Source: Paenibacillus sp. FSL H7-0326
Lineage (GTDB): Bacteria > Bacillota > Bacilli > Paenibacillales > Paenibacillaceae
Reading direction: 5' to 3'
DNA: 64,000 nt
NCBI RefSeq assembly: GCF_001955535.1
Contig: NZ_MPVN01000004.1
Location: 62,001-126,000 of the forward strand
The notes under the pieces were generated by a model. That model worked only from the letters and a program-made list of their open reading frames with translations, was not told the origin of the DNA and searched no databases. Within the stretch, counting starts at the first letter, position 1, and the number at the start of each line of letters is the position of its first letter. Below are positions 35,793 to 44,213 of the stretch, one piece after another. Made by a program: the position numbers and the translations under genes.

Positions 35793-36317
35793 ATGACGAT
35801 TAGACGTTTAGTGATAAAAGCACAAAAAGGGAATGATAAAGCATTTTTGAAAGTATTCCAGCAATACGAAGAAGATATTTATCGAATGGCTTATGTTTAT
35901 GTGAGAAATAAAGACGATGCTCTAGATGTAGTTCAAGAAGTAGCGTATCAGTCTTTCAAAAAGTTAGATACGTTGAAAGAACCAGAGTATTTCAAGACAT
36001 GGCTGATAAAAATTACTATAAATTGCGCAATTAATTTCAGAAAAAAGAACCACAAGGTGATTCAGCTAAAACCAGAGTTTGAAGAATTTATCGGTTCAGA
36101 TGATGAAGATATTTCGCTTTCGCTATCATTGCAAGAATTAATGAATACTTTGCAAGAAGATGAGAAAAACGTTGTTTTATTAAAGTATTATCATGACCAT
36201 ACGTTAAAAGAAATTTCAGAATTATTAGATATACCCCTTGGAACGGCGAAATCAGTCTTATACAGAGCATTAAATAAACTTCGTAAAGGTGTTAAGGAGG
36301 CTGGTAACTATGAATAA
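35793..36317 (+). CDS. ECF RNA polymerase sigma factor
   Basis: A 174-residue ECF sigma factor with region 2 (YVRNKDDALDVVQEVAYQSF, then FKTWLIKITINCAINF) and region 4 (LLKYYHDHTLKEISELLDIP). It is clearly more AT-rich than its neighbours and resembles Bacillus cereus-group sigmas in composition. GAGGAGAGGG precedes the ATG. It overlaps the downstream membrane protein gene by 8 nt, the pattern of a sigma/anti-sigma pair. Confidence 0.9.
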   Translation: MTIRRLVIKAQKGNDKAFLKVFQQYEEDIYRMAYVYVRNKDDALDVVQEVAYQSFKKLDTLKEPEYFKTWLIKITINCAINFRKKNHKVIQLKPEFEEFIGSDDEDISLSLSLQELMNTLQEDEKNVVLLKYYHDHTLKEISELLDIPLGTAKSVLYRALNKLRKGVKEAGNYE

Positions 36318-36981
36318 TCACCTAAAGCAAGAGTTAGCAAAAATAGAAATTCCGATGGAGCTTCACGAGAGAAGTAAATTGGGCGTGAAAAAAGCGAAAT
36401 CTGAAATGGAATCAAAGATAAAGGTATCTGTTCGGAAGCGCTTTGTTTCAGCGATATTAGCAGCTTCTTTAATTATTCCAACAGGTGCATTTGCTTACCA
36501 AACACTTCTTGTCGATGAGTTGTATGGTTCATTCGATAATTTAAAGAAACAGCTATCTAGCGCTACAATGCAAGGATATTTACGGTTAAATGCTAAATTA
36601 ACTCAAGCAAAAGGGGGGATGGAAAAGAAAGAATATGAGCAGTACAAAGAGTTACTGAAGATGGTATCCACTTCTAAGGTTAAATATGGCAACGAATACG
36701 GTAATATTGATTATTCTCAAGTTCCCTCCGAACAGTTAGACGAAATGAAGAGAGCAATGTTTGAACTTCAGCCATACTTTGACCAATTGAACGGGCTGAA
36801 ATCAAGCAAAGAAGTCTTAACATCTGAAGAGTACGAGAACTATATTGATGCACTGATGACTTATGAAACAATAATGGCACAGAGTGGGAATGATCTTGAA
36901 AATATCCCTTCTCATTTACAAGATGAATTTACTAAAGTAAGAGATATTATTAGATATGTAGATGAGAAACAACGTCAATAA
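36310..36981 (+). CDS. Membrane anti-sigma-like protein, DUF3600 type
   Basis: A 223-residue protein with a basic cytoplasmic N-terminus (ELHERSKLGVKKAKSEMESK), one membrane helix (VSAILAASLIIPTGAFAY) and a helical extracytoplasmic domain. This matches the DUF3600 proteins paired with ECF sigmas in bacilli. AAGGAGG, 9 nt before the ATG at 36310, sets the start inside the sigma gene. It probably sequesters that sigma factor. The signal is unknown. Confidence 0.8.
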   Translation: MNNHLKQELAKIEIPMELHERSKLGVKKAKSEMESKIKVSVRKRFVSAILAASLIIPTGAFAYQTLLVDELYGSFDNLKKQLSSATMQGYLRLNAKLTQAKGGMEKKEYEQYKELLKMVSTSKVKYGNEYGNIDYSQVPSEQLDEMKRAMFELQPYFDQLNGLKSSKEVLTSEEYENYIDALMTYETIMAQSGNDLENIPSHLQDEFTKVRDIIRYVDEKQRQ

Positions 36982-37013
36982 AATCATCCTTTACTATAGG
37001 CAATTCTTGCAAG

Positions 37014-37772
37014 TCATTTAAGTAAGCGTACCGGTCCCAGGTCACTTATACTCTTGAATGCAAAAAACATCCGAAAGTCGTTCATATGAAAATGATGCTG
37101 ATAGACGAAGCGATCGACATCCAGAACGATATCCAAGTCGAGCTCCTTGCACATACGCTCCAGCGTATCATATAACAAGGCGATTTCTGCCTGTTCTAGC
37201 TTCTTCAGTTTGAAGTATCCAAGCGATACATGCGGCACATATGACCTGTATTCTGGAAAGATCTTCTCCATACGATTGTACAGATCGGTTAATATCTCGT
37301 AATCGTCCTTGGATGCGGGTACATATTTAATACTAATGACATCTTTGCCGCTGGTACTTACTCCAAGAGAACGCATTCGAATGCGCTGCCCTCCGTATAA
37401 TGCGGCTATGCTCCGGAACTCTGCCGCAATGGCTTCTTCAAGCTGAGCTAATTTTTCCTGAATGATCTGTATGCTACCAGGTGTGTTATTGTCATTGCTG
37501 AAGGAGTGGATCGTCAAATGGAACGTATCCGGTTCGAGTTTTACGAGTTGATGCCCCAACACTACAAGGAGCTGCTCCTGCGCGACCCGGCACTTTTGGC
37601 GATCCGATTCAGATAATGTGATAACAGAGGTAGCACCGTAAAAATCGTTCATTTGTCCTTCTTGCGTAATTTTGGCTGATAAACTCTCCGAAACGACCCA
37701 TTCCTCCGGTCTATTATTCATATCTTGATTCCATCGTCGTTGCAGATCGGAAGCGTATGTTTCATAATTCAT
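37014..37772 (-). CDS. 2H phosphoesterase-superfamily protein
   Basis: A 252-residue protein with the two HxT/S motifs of the 2H (LigT-like) fold: FHLTIHSF near residue 73 and PHVSLGYF near residue 187. Such enzymes hydrolyse cyclic phosphodiesters or 2',5'-linked RNA ends. The N-terminal 60 residues (RWNQDMNNRPEEWVVSESL) resemble DUF1868-type members. GAGGTG lies 8 nt before the ATG. It is a single gene on the minus strand. The substrate is unknown. Confidence 0.75.
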   Translation of the reverse strand: MNYETYASDLQRRWNQDMNNRPEEWVVSESLSAKITQEGQMNDFYGATSVITLSESDRQKCRVAQEQLLVVLGHQLVKLEPDTFHLTIHSFSNDNNTPGSIQIIQEKLAQLEEAIAAEFRSIAALYGGQRIRMRSLGVSTSGKDVISIKYVPASKDDYEILTDLYNRMEKIFPEYRSYVPHVSLGYFKLKKLEQAEIALLYDTLERMCKELDLDIVLDVDRFVYQHHFHMNDFRMFFAFKSISDLGPVRLLK

Positions 37773-37865
37773 GAATATTCACCTCATCTGAATTAATTAT
37801 CTGTAGACTATCATCGTTTGATTATGGCTTATCACATTTTTTGTAAAGAATGATCTTCATTGGAC

Positions 37866-37904
37866 ATAAAAAAAACAGCGATTCTCCCATGGAGGATCGC
37901 TGTT
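37866..37904 (-). terminator. Terminator on the minus strand after the SDR unit
   Basis: AACAGCGAT / ATCGCTGTT with an inner CTCC/GGAG stem. Read on the minus strand it is followed by a run of eight T. Confidence 0.82.
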
Positions 37905-37978
37905 CTATGTATTGTTCTATTTTGAGGCCAAGCGGTATTATTCTACCGAGTATTTAATCAAATTCCCAGAGACGCCCA

Positions 37979-38362
37979 TCATTTTCTCACTAGTTCCGAA
38001 ATATCCCAGATTAGACTGGAGACCTGAGAGACCTTCCCTGCATTCTCCACAGCAAGCTTGCTGTTCTCTAGAATCTGCTCGCTTGTGGCCTGCAGCTCCT
38101 CAGCATGTGCCGCTACGTGCTGTACCATATCGATAAGCTCGTTCGAGATGTGCTGGGTAATCGGAATATTGATCGTATCTACGGGGAAACCGTAAACTTC
38201 TTCACTGATATGTACGAGACTCGGCTCGCATCCGTTAGTTAAGGCTTTAAAGTCCTGAAACTCAGGGATGAGCGGATCGCCAACACCTCCACCGGAAGAG
38301 CGAATCGTATTTGTGTCACAGGAGGGCTGACGATTGACTATTTGAAGTACGGTTGTTTTCAT
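37979..38362 (-). pseudogene. Probable remnant of a methyl-accepting-chemotaxis-like gene
   Basis: A 127-residue frame coupled to the SDR gene by a 4-nt ATGA overlap. The N-terminal half (PSLVHISEEVYGFPVDTINI) resembles the sensor part of short Paenibacillus MCP-like proteins. The C-terminal half is a coiled coil (VAAHAEELQATSEQILENSK) ending at ISELVRK, just where the conserved NLLALNAAIEAARAGE hairpin should come. After the stop another frame continues with MMGVSGNLIKYSVE, which looks like such a protein's end. I infer an internal deletion with a frameshift; a genuine short protein is possible. Confidence 0.45.
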
Positions 38363-39114
38363 CCCCGCGCCATTGCATTCGAAAGGGCATCTGGGAAGTA
38401 TCTGCCGGCAAAGCGTAGAAATTTGGAGAATCCCGGGACGACCCTCTTTTTATTCTGCTCCATCCCATGGATCCCGTGCTTCACCAGGGTATCTAGGCTC
38501 ATGTTGGGAATAGGGCCGCTGCTCTGCATATCCGGCTGGAGACTAGTTTCCGCAACGAGAGGCGGGACAAGCTCCATCACATGAACGTTTCTTCCAGACT
38601 TCTTGAGCTGGATTCGCAGTGCGTTGGTGAACATATGCACTCCTGCCTTCGTAGCCGAGTAGACCGGATGAGCGGGCGAAGAGACGTAGGACAGACCGGA
38701 GCTTACAGTGACAATCATGGCTTCGTCCTGCCTGCTCAATTGGGAGAGTAAAGCTTCTGTCATCCAGATGGTCCCGTTTAAATTCGTATCCACCTCAGCG
38801 GTAGTTCGCTCCAAATCAAGGTTGTCGTCCATCAATTCGAATGCGCGCATAATACCAGCTGAGTTAAATAAGATCGAGGCTTCTGGGTAGCGGTCACGTA
38901 TGAATGCAGCCATTTCACGAACGGAGTTTGCATTAGAGACGTCACCTTGCAGTCCGATGAGCCCCTTATGTTTGCTGGTCACTTGATCGAGGGTTGCCTG
39001 ATTCCGACCGATGACAATGACTGTATTGCCGCGATTCATAAACTCCAATGCGAAGGCAAGACCAATACCGGAAGTACCGCCTGTCACAATAATTGTACGA
39101 TTAGAAAGCTTCAT
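38359..39114 (-). CDS. Short-chain dehydrogenase/reductase
   Basis: A 251-residue classical SDR. The NAD(P) site is TGGTSGIGLA, the structural NSAG motif is present (LFNSAGIM), and the catalytic Ser (TVSSGLSY), Tyr and Lys (YSATKAG) are all there. AAGGAGAG lies before the ATG. It diverges from the TetR regulator across 125 nt that contain two matching operators, so it is the likely regulated target. The substrate is unknown. Confidence 0.88.
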   Translation of the reverse strand: MKLSNRTIIVTGGTSGIGLAFALEFMNRGNTVIVIGRNQATLDQVTSKHKGLIGLQGDVSNANSVREMAAFIRDRYPEASILFNSAGIMRAFELMDDNLDLERTTAEVDTNLNGTIWMTEALLSQLSRQDEAMIVTVSSGLSYVSSPAHPVYSATKAGVHMFTNALRIQLKKSGRNVHVMELVPPLVAETSLQPDMQSSGPIPNMSLDTLVKHGIHGMEQNKKRVVPGFSKFLRFAGRYFPDALSNAMARG

Positions 39115-39134
39115 CCAATGACTCTCCTTTTCAA

Positions 39135-39158
39135 GTTACATTTTTTGAATTTTGTAAC
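39135..39158. promoter_or_regulatory. Operator copy 1 for the TetR regulator
   Basis: GTTACA and TGTAAC separated by exactly 12 nt, located just upstream of the SDR start on the minus strand. An identical arrangement occurs at 39188-39211. Confidence 0.7.
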
Positions 39159-39187
39159 AACCGAGCAAACTAAGCATACAATGCCAA

Positions 39188-39211
39188 GTTACAAAAATCA
39201 ATAGTTGTAAC
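39188..39211. promoter_or_regulatory. Operator copy 2 overlapping the TetR-gene -35 element
   Basis: GTTACA-N12-TGTAAC, the second copy of the same dyad. Its right half coincides with the -35 hexamer of the regulator's own promoter, which implies autorepression. Confidence 0.72.
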
Positions 39212-39233
39212 CTCTGATGCCAATCTGTATAAT
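39205..39233 (+). promoter_or_regulatory. Sigma-A promoter producing a leaderless TetR mRNA
   Basis: TTGTAA (39205-39210), a 17-nt spacer and a perfect TATAAT (39228-39233). The ATG of the regulator begins 7 nt after the -10 box, where transcription should start, and no ribosome binding site fits between. Confidence 0.7.
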
Positions 39234-39239
39234 ACAATT

Positions 39240-39788
39240 ATGAAAAATTTAAGCAGAGAACTCATTTTACAAACCGCACATCGAATGGTCGTTGAAAACG
39301 GCATGGAGAAAGTGAATCTGTCCAAGGTCGGATCTGAGCTGGGGACAACGCACGCCGCGATCTACAAGTATTTTTCGGGCAAGGAAGAGCTGTGGACAGA
39401 GCTTGCATTATCTTGGCTGGACCATGAATTGGCGGGGCTGTTCCCATTCAATACGGACAAGTACTCATCTACGAAGGACATCGTGCACGACTGGTTATGG
39501 GAATTAAGTCATTCGAAATATGAAGCTTATATGCGTGAGACAGAAATGTTTAAGCTATATACGGCTTATATCGATGGGAATCCTAAGGTGCTCGTACGGC
39601 ACATTGGCGATTTATTGGGCAGTCTGAAGGCAGCGAGCGGCATAGAGGACATTCAGCAGCTGCAGGCTATTTTGCTGGCGTTCTCTTATTTCTCCGCACC
39701 GGCTTATGCAGATAATTGGCTGAGGATTGACTTCAGAGCAGAGTTTGAATCAGTTTGGAAGCTGATTGAATCGGGGATTATGGCATAG
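39240..39788 (+). CDS. TetR/AcrR-family repressor
   Basis: A 182-residue TetR regulator. The N-terminal HTH (NLSKVGSELGTTHAAIYKYF) is followed by an all-helical ligand domain. The ATG lies only 7 nt past a strong -10 box and lacks a Shine-Dalgarno, so the message is probably leaderless. The two GTTACA-N12-TGTAAC dyads in the divergent intergenic region are the likely binding sites for control of itself and the SDR unit. Confidence 0.88.
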   Translation: MKNLSRELILQTAHRMVVENGMEKVNLSKVGSELGTTHAAIYKYFSGKEELWTELALSWLDHELAGLFPFNTDKYSSTKDIVHDWLWELSHSKYEAYMRETEMFKLYTAYIDGNPKVLVRHIGDLLGSLKAASGIEDIQQLQAILLAFSYFSAPAYADNWLRIDFRAEFESVWKLIESGIMA

Positions 39789-39831
39789 TCGAGCATAGAG
39801 CTTGTGTTACTTCCGTATGCTGTTCGGCTTA

Positions 39832-39873
39832 GTGGCATAGAGGAGCGTGATTAGTCACACTCCTCTATGCCAC
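39832..39873. terminator. Long perfect hairpin between convergent genes
   Basis: GTGGCATAGAGGAG and CTCCTCTATGCCAC form a 14-bp stem, continued after one mismatch by GTGA/TCAC around a TTAG loop. Neither side has a T tract. It lies between convergent genes and may end both transcripts, but it is longer than needed for that. Confidence 0.5.
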
Positions 39874-39900
39874 ACTTGCAACTATGGAAGATAACTTTAA

Positions 39901-40575
39901 TCATTTTCTTCCGAAAAATACGGCAAAATCCAAATGCTTATACATACAATCTACATCTTGAAATCCCGCTTGCTCCATCCACTGGATCTGATCCACTAAT
40001 TTTGCATTGATATCCAGCTTTCTTCTCTCTATGGATGCGTCAATCGCTTCCTTGCTGAGTCCACTTTCGTTAATACGCTCCAGCCAGCGTCGTCTGAACA
40101 ATTCATCGTTTTGCGGAGTATTACCTGCTACTTGATCTGCATTTACAAAAATACCGCCGTCATTTAACAGCTGATGTATTGTGGAGAATAATTGCCTTTT
40201 GGCGGTGTGAGTCAAATGATGTATCGATAATGAAGAAATGACGATGTCATAGTTCTGAGAGAATGTTAGGTTCGAATAGTCCCCAACCACATATTCAATA
40301 TTGCCTAATGAATGAAATCTCTCACGCGCGCCCTCCAACATTTTATCGCTCAAATCCACCAGTGTAATCTGCGAGTTAGGATATTTCTGATAGACCATGC
40401 TAGAAAATAACCCGGTACCTGCACCAAGATCAAGGATCTTTGGAGAGTCACTGCGGCTTTCAACCAAGGATAGAGCCATCCCATAAAAATCCTCAAAACA
40501 AGGGATAAGATGTTTCCTCTCCCGATCATAGTCACGGGCAACAGCGTCAAAAAGCTTCTTCACGGATAATTCCAT
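39901..40575 (-). CDS. Class I SAM-dependent methyltransferase
   Basis: A 224-residue methyltransferase with motif I ILDLGAGTGLFS, the acidic loop ITLVDLSDKML, and motif post-I YDIVISSLSIHHL, typical of UbiE/TrmN-like small-molecule enzymes. GGGGGAG lies before the ATG. It is a lone gene on the minus strand. The substrate is unknown. Confidence 0.85.
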   Translation of the reverse strand: MELSVKKLFDAVARDYDRERKHLIPCFEDFYGMALSLVESRSDSPKILDLGAGTGLFSSMVYQKYPNSQITLVDLSDKMLEGARERFHSLGNIEYVVGDYSNLTFSQNYDIVISSLSIHHLTHTAKRQLFSTIHQLLNDGGIFVNADQVAGNTPQNDELFRRRWLERINESGLSKEAIDASIERRKLDINAKLVDQIQWMEQAGFQDVDCMYKHLDFAVFFGRK

Positions 40576-40779
40576 TCCAACTCCCCCTTATACGTTTAAC
40601 TCCATTGTAAAGAATAGAGCCGTGATTGGTATAATATATAAATCAAATAAAGTTGATAGGAAATGACTATAGAGAGGTTGCAGCACAGTATAAGCCAGCA
40701 GAGCCTACAGGGCACAGGTTCATGGTATGATGGATTAATAGGCATTTTTGTCTAATATTCACACAAAGGAAGGTAACGA

Positions 40780-42606
40780 ATGGGATTTAAAGAGGAATTT
40801 AAGCGCGAAATGAACAACGCGATGAAAGACATAGAGAAAGAGGTGCACCATACGTGGAAGCTTGATTATCAAGGGCATTCCATTGAAGTCCATCATCAGT
40901 TAAAAGAAGAACAGCTCATCATTGATGGTATGACAGTGGATAAGAACCAACGAAAATATCTGTTATCACATATTATGCCTTACTCCAGATTATCAGGTAC
41001 GCTGCTAACGGACGATGGAGTGAAGCATAAGGTTACAGTTAAGCTTGGAGGATTCATACACTTTAACTGCATAATTAAGATAGACAATAAGCTCGTATTG
41101 AATAATTCACATAAGCTGGATTTCCTTCCATGGGAGCATAAAGAGCCGCTCGTTCCTTATATACAGCGACAAGTTCAGATGCACGGAACGATCATTAACG
41201 ATGATTTGCCTGATGATGAATACGTGTATGATGAGAATCATCGGCGCGTAGCGGCGGGGTATGCTGATTATGGAGTCGTGGAGGTGCCGAATCCATATCA
41301 CAATAAGAAGCTCATCGAACGATTCGAACAGCAGCTTAAGGATCCGACGAATAAAACACGCAAGGCAACCTATGAACAAATTACGTTTGACTATATGGCA
41401 AGCAGCGCTTCAGAGTTCATCGAACGATTAGAGCAAGCCGAGCTGGATGAAGCTCTTGTGGAGCAGGAGGCCCTCTGGCTGCTTGAGCATGCAGCGCATA
41501 GGGAGGTTGTGAAGTTCGCTGTATTAGTGCTTGGGACTATACACGGTGAGAAACACAGGGACCTCTTATTCACCATTGGCTTGCATTCTGAATTCACAGC
41601 ATACGTCAGCATGGCATTGAAGAACGGAATCAGAGAACCGGATCAGACGATCTTTGCGCTCGCCCAATCGACTCAGGGCTATGGCAAAGTGGCCGCTGTT
41701 GAACAGCTGGAAGCCACCACACCGGACATGAAATATTGGCTGCTGACAAAAGGCTGTGAAGGCAGCTTAGCTGCGTATTCGGCCTACACCTGCGCAGTCA
41801 AAGGAGATCTCCCAATAGCGCTGTACCAGGAGGAGATATCAAAAGAGCTTTACAATGGAGCAGGCCGTATAATTCAAACGCTGCTTGATGAAGCGGTGGA
41901 TCATGACATCGATGATTATTTATTTGAGACGGCGACTCTATTTCGCTTCGTTTCCCATGCACGTCACCACTGTGAATCACTTACAGACTTCTATCCAATT
42001 ATGAAAATAGATGAATTCCTCAGCTCTGAAGAAATCTGGGAAGACAGATCAGATGATGCGTGGAAGCAGCAGGAGCGTCTTTCTATTCAGGAAGCGATCC
42101 GTCCCATGGTTAACAATCCGAAATGGCCGCAGCTTGCCATGGATGCAATTGAGCAGAGAATCATTAATATAGAGGCGATTGAGGTTGCCCGGCACTACAA
42201 GCTGGACATTCGTTCCCAGCTGTTTGAGCTGCTTGATTTGAATCCAACAGATCAACATGTGTACCAAGCCATAATTCATTCAAATCATCGCGAGGATATG
42301 ATGGATCTCTGTGCTTTTGCAGAACGTCATTTATTAGCTGCCGAGCTCTCAACAGAACAAGAAGAATGTCTGCGGTGCATTGTTCAAGGGCTATACGATG
42401 ACGAAGGAACAGGGCTTCCATTGGTACTAGCTGCACTTGAATCAAATAAGGAGGAGCTTCAATATTCGGCCCTGAGCGTCTTAGAATGTTGGACACCTTC
42501 GGTCTGGCAAGAGCCGAGCGTACTGGCTGCAATAAAGACAATTGCAACAACAAGTAAGGATAAGGATGATCGCAAGCTTGCGAAGCAGTTGTTATCCAAG
42601 CCTTAA
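40780..42606 (+). CDS. 608-residue protein of unknown function, helical repeats
   Basis: I recognise no family. The first 175 residues are beta-rich with repeating short strands (DYQGHSIEVHHQLKEEQLII, KHKVTVKLGGFIHF). From about 200 onward the protein is almost entirely helical, with paired amphipathic helices resembling HEAT/ARM repeats (EALWLLEHAAHREVVKFAVL, LPLVLAALESNKEELQYSAL). It has no signal peptide or membrane helix and no catalytic motif I can name. AAGGAAGG lies before the ATG. It is monocistronic. A scaffold or binding role is a guess from the repeat character. Confidence 0.75.
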   Translation: MGFKEEFKREMNNAMKDIEKEVHHTWKLDYQGHSIEVHHQLKEEQLIIDGMTVDKNQRKYLLSHIMPYSRLSGTLLTDDGVKHKVTVKLGGFIHFNCIIKIDNKLVLNNSHKLDFLPWEHKEPLVPYIQRQVQMHGTIINDDLPDDEYVYDENHRRVAAGYADYGVVEVPNPYHNKKLIERFEQQLKDPTNKTRKATYEQITFDYMASSASEFIERLEQAELDEALVEQEALWLLEHAAHREVVKFAVLVLGTIHGEKHRDLLFTIGLHSEFTAYVSMALKNGIREPDQTIFALAQSTQGYGKVAAVEQLEATTPDMKYWLLTKGCEGSLAAYSAYTCAVKGDLPIALYQEEISKELYNGAGRIIQTLLDEAVDHDIDDYLFETATLFRFVSHARHHCESLTDFYPIMKIDEFLSSEEIWEDRSDDAWKQQERLSIQEAIRPMVNNPKWPQLAMDAIEQRIINIEAIEVARHYKLDIRSQLFELLDLNPTDQHVYQAIIHSNHREDMMDLCAFAERHLLAAELSTEQEECLRCIVQGLYDDEGTGLPLVLAALESNKEELQYSALSVLECWTPSVWQEPSVLAAIKTIATTSKDKDDRKLAKQLLSKP

Positions 42607-42633
42607 GTTAGAGGCAAGGTGTACGGGACTTCA

Positions 42634-43065
42634 TCACATCTCTTTGTAGTACTTGAAACGGTAATAACTGTTACTGACAAGGATAAACAGATAGGCAAAC
42701 ACCAATAGCAGCAATACGATCAGCTCTACACCCATCAAGGATAGTGCTAAGATTAGTGCTCCAAATACAAAGGTCATCATATCGTACGCTTTTGCTTTTG
42801 CCCGGTTGGCGATCGCCAGATTACGCTCATCGTTCTGGTCAATCTCAAGCTGCTTAGCAGCGGCGGGTGCCCGCTTCATTGCATGTTGGAGGATGACTTC
42901 TCCTATACCGTGACCAAAAATAACACAGCCCACTCCTACACAAATATAAGGCAATGCTCGCAGCATACCTTCTGGATCTTCAAATGCTTTGATGAAGTAC
43001 AGACCACCTGCGAGCATCCCTATGCCTAAGACGGTAAATATATAAGACGAAACCAATTTATTCAT
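42634..43065 (-). CDS. Four-helix membrane protein coupled to an XRE regulator
   Basis: A 143-residue protein with two hydrophobic helix pairs (VLGIGMLAGGLYFI and VGVGCVIFGHGIGEVI, then MMTFVFGALILALSL and IVLLLLVFAYLFILV) separated by a charged cytoplasmic loop. GAGGAGG precedes the ATG, which overlaps the XRE stop by 4 nt. Small regulator/membrane pairs of this kind are common in bacilli. The function is not established. Confidence 0.8.
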   Translation of the reverse strand: MNKLVSSYIFTVLGIGMLAGGLYFIKAFEDPEGMLRALPYICVGVGCVIFGHGIGEVILQHAMKRAPAAAKQLEIDQNDERNLAIANRAKAKAYDMMTFVFGALILALSLMGVELIVLLLLVFAYLFILVSNSYYRFKYYKEM

Positions 43066-43268
43066 GCCTTCTCATCCTCCTCATAAATGAAGATTTCTTC
43101 GATACGCATACCGAAATAACGAGCAATCTTGAATGCTAACAGAATCGATGGGTTATAACGGCCGTTCTCCAGGGAACCGATCGTTTGCCGTGATACTTCA
43201 AGAGCTGCTGCTAATTCCTCTTGTTTAATTCCGCGCTGCTTGCGGATTTCTTCTAAACGGTTATTCAT
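43062..43268 (-). CDS. Small XRE-family HTH regulator
   Basis: A 68-residue protein consisting of one Cro/CI-type HTH (RKQRGIKQEELAAALEVSRQ, then LENGRYNPSILLAFKIARYF) and an acidic tail, similar to the YozG/YgzD group. TGGAGG lies 7 nt before the ATG at 43268; an upstream in-frame ATG would add 21 unlikely residues. It is co-transcribed with the membrane protein from the promoter at 43309-43337, which is flanked by near-identical inverted operators, so it probably represses itself. Confidence 0.87.
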   Translation of the reverse strand: MNNRLEEIRKQRGIKQEELAAALEVSRQTIGSLENGRYNPSILLAFKIARYFGMRIEEIFIYEEDEKA

Positions 43269-43282
43269 GTGTTCGCCTCCAC

Positions 43283-43350
43283 ATGGAAAGTCAGCTTTAC
43301 ATATGGAGAGTATATCGTACAAGGTGAGCAATGTAAAGCAAACTTTCCAT
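43283..43350 (-). promoter_or_regulatory. XRE-gene promoter bracketed by a 20-bp inverted repeat
   Basis: The sequence at 43283-43302 and the reverse complement of 43331-43350 agree at 18 of 20 positions (ATGGAAAGTNNGCTTTACAT). On the minus strand TTTACA (43332-43337) and TATACT (43309-43314) are 17 nt apart, a good sigma-A promoter. One arm covers the -35 element and the other the transcribed leader. Confidence 0.68.
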
Positions 43351-43406
43351 TATGGTTGAGATACAGTGACCTATCAACCGCACCGCTGAGTTTTATCGTT
43401 CAAGAG

Positions 43407-43431
43407 AGCATCTCGAGAGAGGTGCTTTTTT
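43407..43431 (+). terminator. Orphan terminator-like hairpin
   Basis: AGCATCTC / GAGGTGCT (one G-U) with GAGA as loop, followed by TTTTTT. No plus-strand gene ends just before it, so it could end a short RNA or act as an attenuator ahead of the membrane-protein gene at 43530. Confidence 0.5.
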
Positions 43432-43529
43432 GAATTACAGCAAGATGTGAGAAGTAAAAGAAAGCGGAGGGTGTTACGTTGTAGCTGTTGGTAGTCAACG
43501 ACATCAGAACTCGAATGGAGGTAAAAAAC

Positions 43530-44213
43530 ATGAGTAATAAGCACAACAAAAAGAAAATGAACCGAGGCCTGACAGCTGCGGGTATTTTCCGCGGAGCGGG
43601 CTTATCAGCAATGATGGCAGGGCTTCTATACATCGTCATTCAGTTCATTCACCCGCCGGATGATCTGTCTTCTGTGAACTCCAGTTCTTGGGTCATGGTT
43701 GCATGCTTAACCCTTGTTATGTCTCTCTCCAGCCTAATCGGAATGACAGGGGTTTACATGAGGCAGGTACAAGAAGCGGGTTGGCTTGGTCTGATCGGTA
43801 TTCTGCTGTTCGGTCTATTTTGGCTCATATCATTCGCCTTCAGCTTCATCGAAGCCTTTGTTATGCCGCTGCTTACAACGGATGCCGGAACATTTGTAGA
43901 AGGGATGCTGGGGATATTTGATGGAACGGAGAGTGCGGCTCATCTCGGAATCTTTCCGGCATTAGCCGGTTTAGCGGGCGGCATGTATATACTGGGTGGA
44001 CTGCTGCTTGGCATCGCCATATTTCGGGCCAGAGTTCTGCCGCGCATGGCGGGTATTTTGCTTGCTTGTGCTGCCGCAGCGACCCTCGCCACTTCAATCA
44101 TCCCTCACCCGCTGGACCGAATGATGGCAGTGCCCATGGGAGTGGCCCTAATATGGCTGGGATATGCGCTCTATGTCCGGTCTAACATTCTGAATCCGAA
44201 GGAAGCTTTTTGA
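43530..44213 (+). CDS. Six-helix membrane protein, unknown function
   Basis: A 227-residue protein with a basic start (NKHNKKKMNRG) and six evenly spaced hydrophobic helices (for example GLLYIVIQFI, GLIGILLFGLFWLISFAFSF, GGMYILGGLLLGIAIF). I cannot name the family. TGGAGG lies about 9 nt before the ATG at 43530. Its last 32 nt overlap the 3' end of the convergent AraC gene, so transcription of one may interfere with the other. Confidence 0.75.
   Translation: MSNKHNKKKMNRGLTAAGIFRGAGLSAMMAGLLYIVIQFIHPPDDLSSVNSSSWVMVACLTLVMSLSSLIGMTGVYMRQVQEAGWLGLIGILLFGLFWLISFAFSFIEAFVMPLLTTDAGTFVEGMLGIFDGTESAAHLGIFPALAGLAGGMYILGGLLLGIAIFRARVLPRMAGILLACAAAATLATSIIPHPLDRMMAVPMGVALIWLGYALYVRSNILNPKEAF

Noticed and set aside
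43461..43480. Further att-like copy (GGGTGTTACGTTG)
   Set aside because: Only the left flank resembles site 2. The GAACCGTATCA core is absent, and there is no cassette-like boundary on either side.
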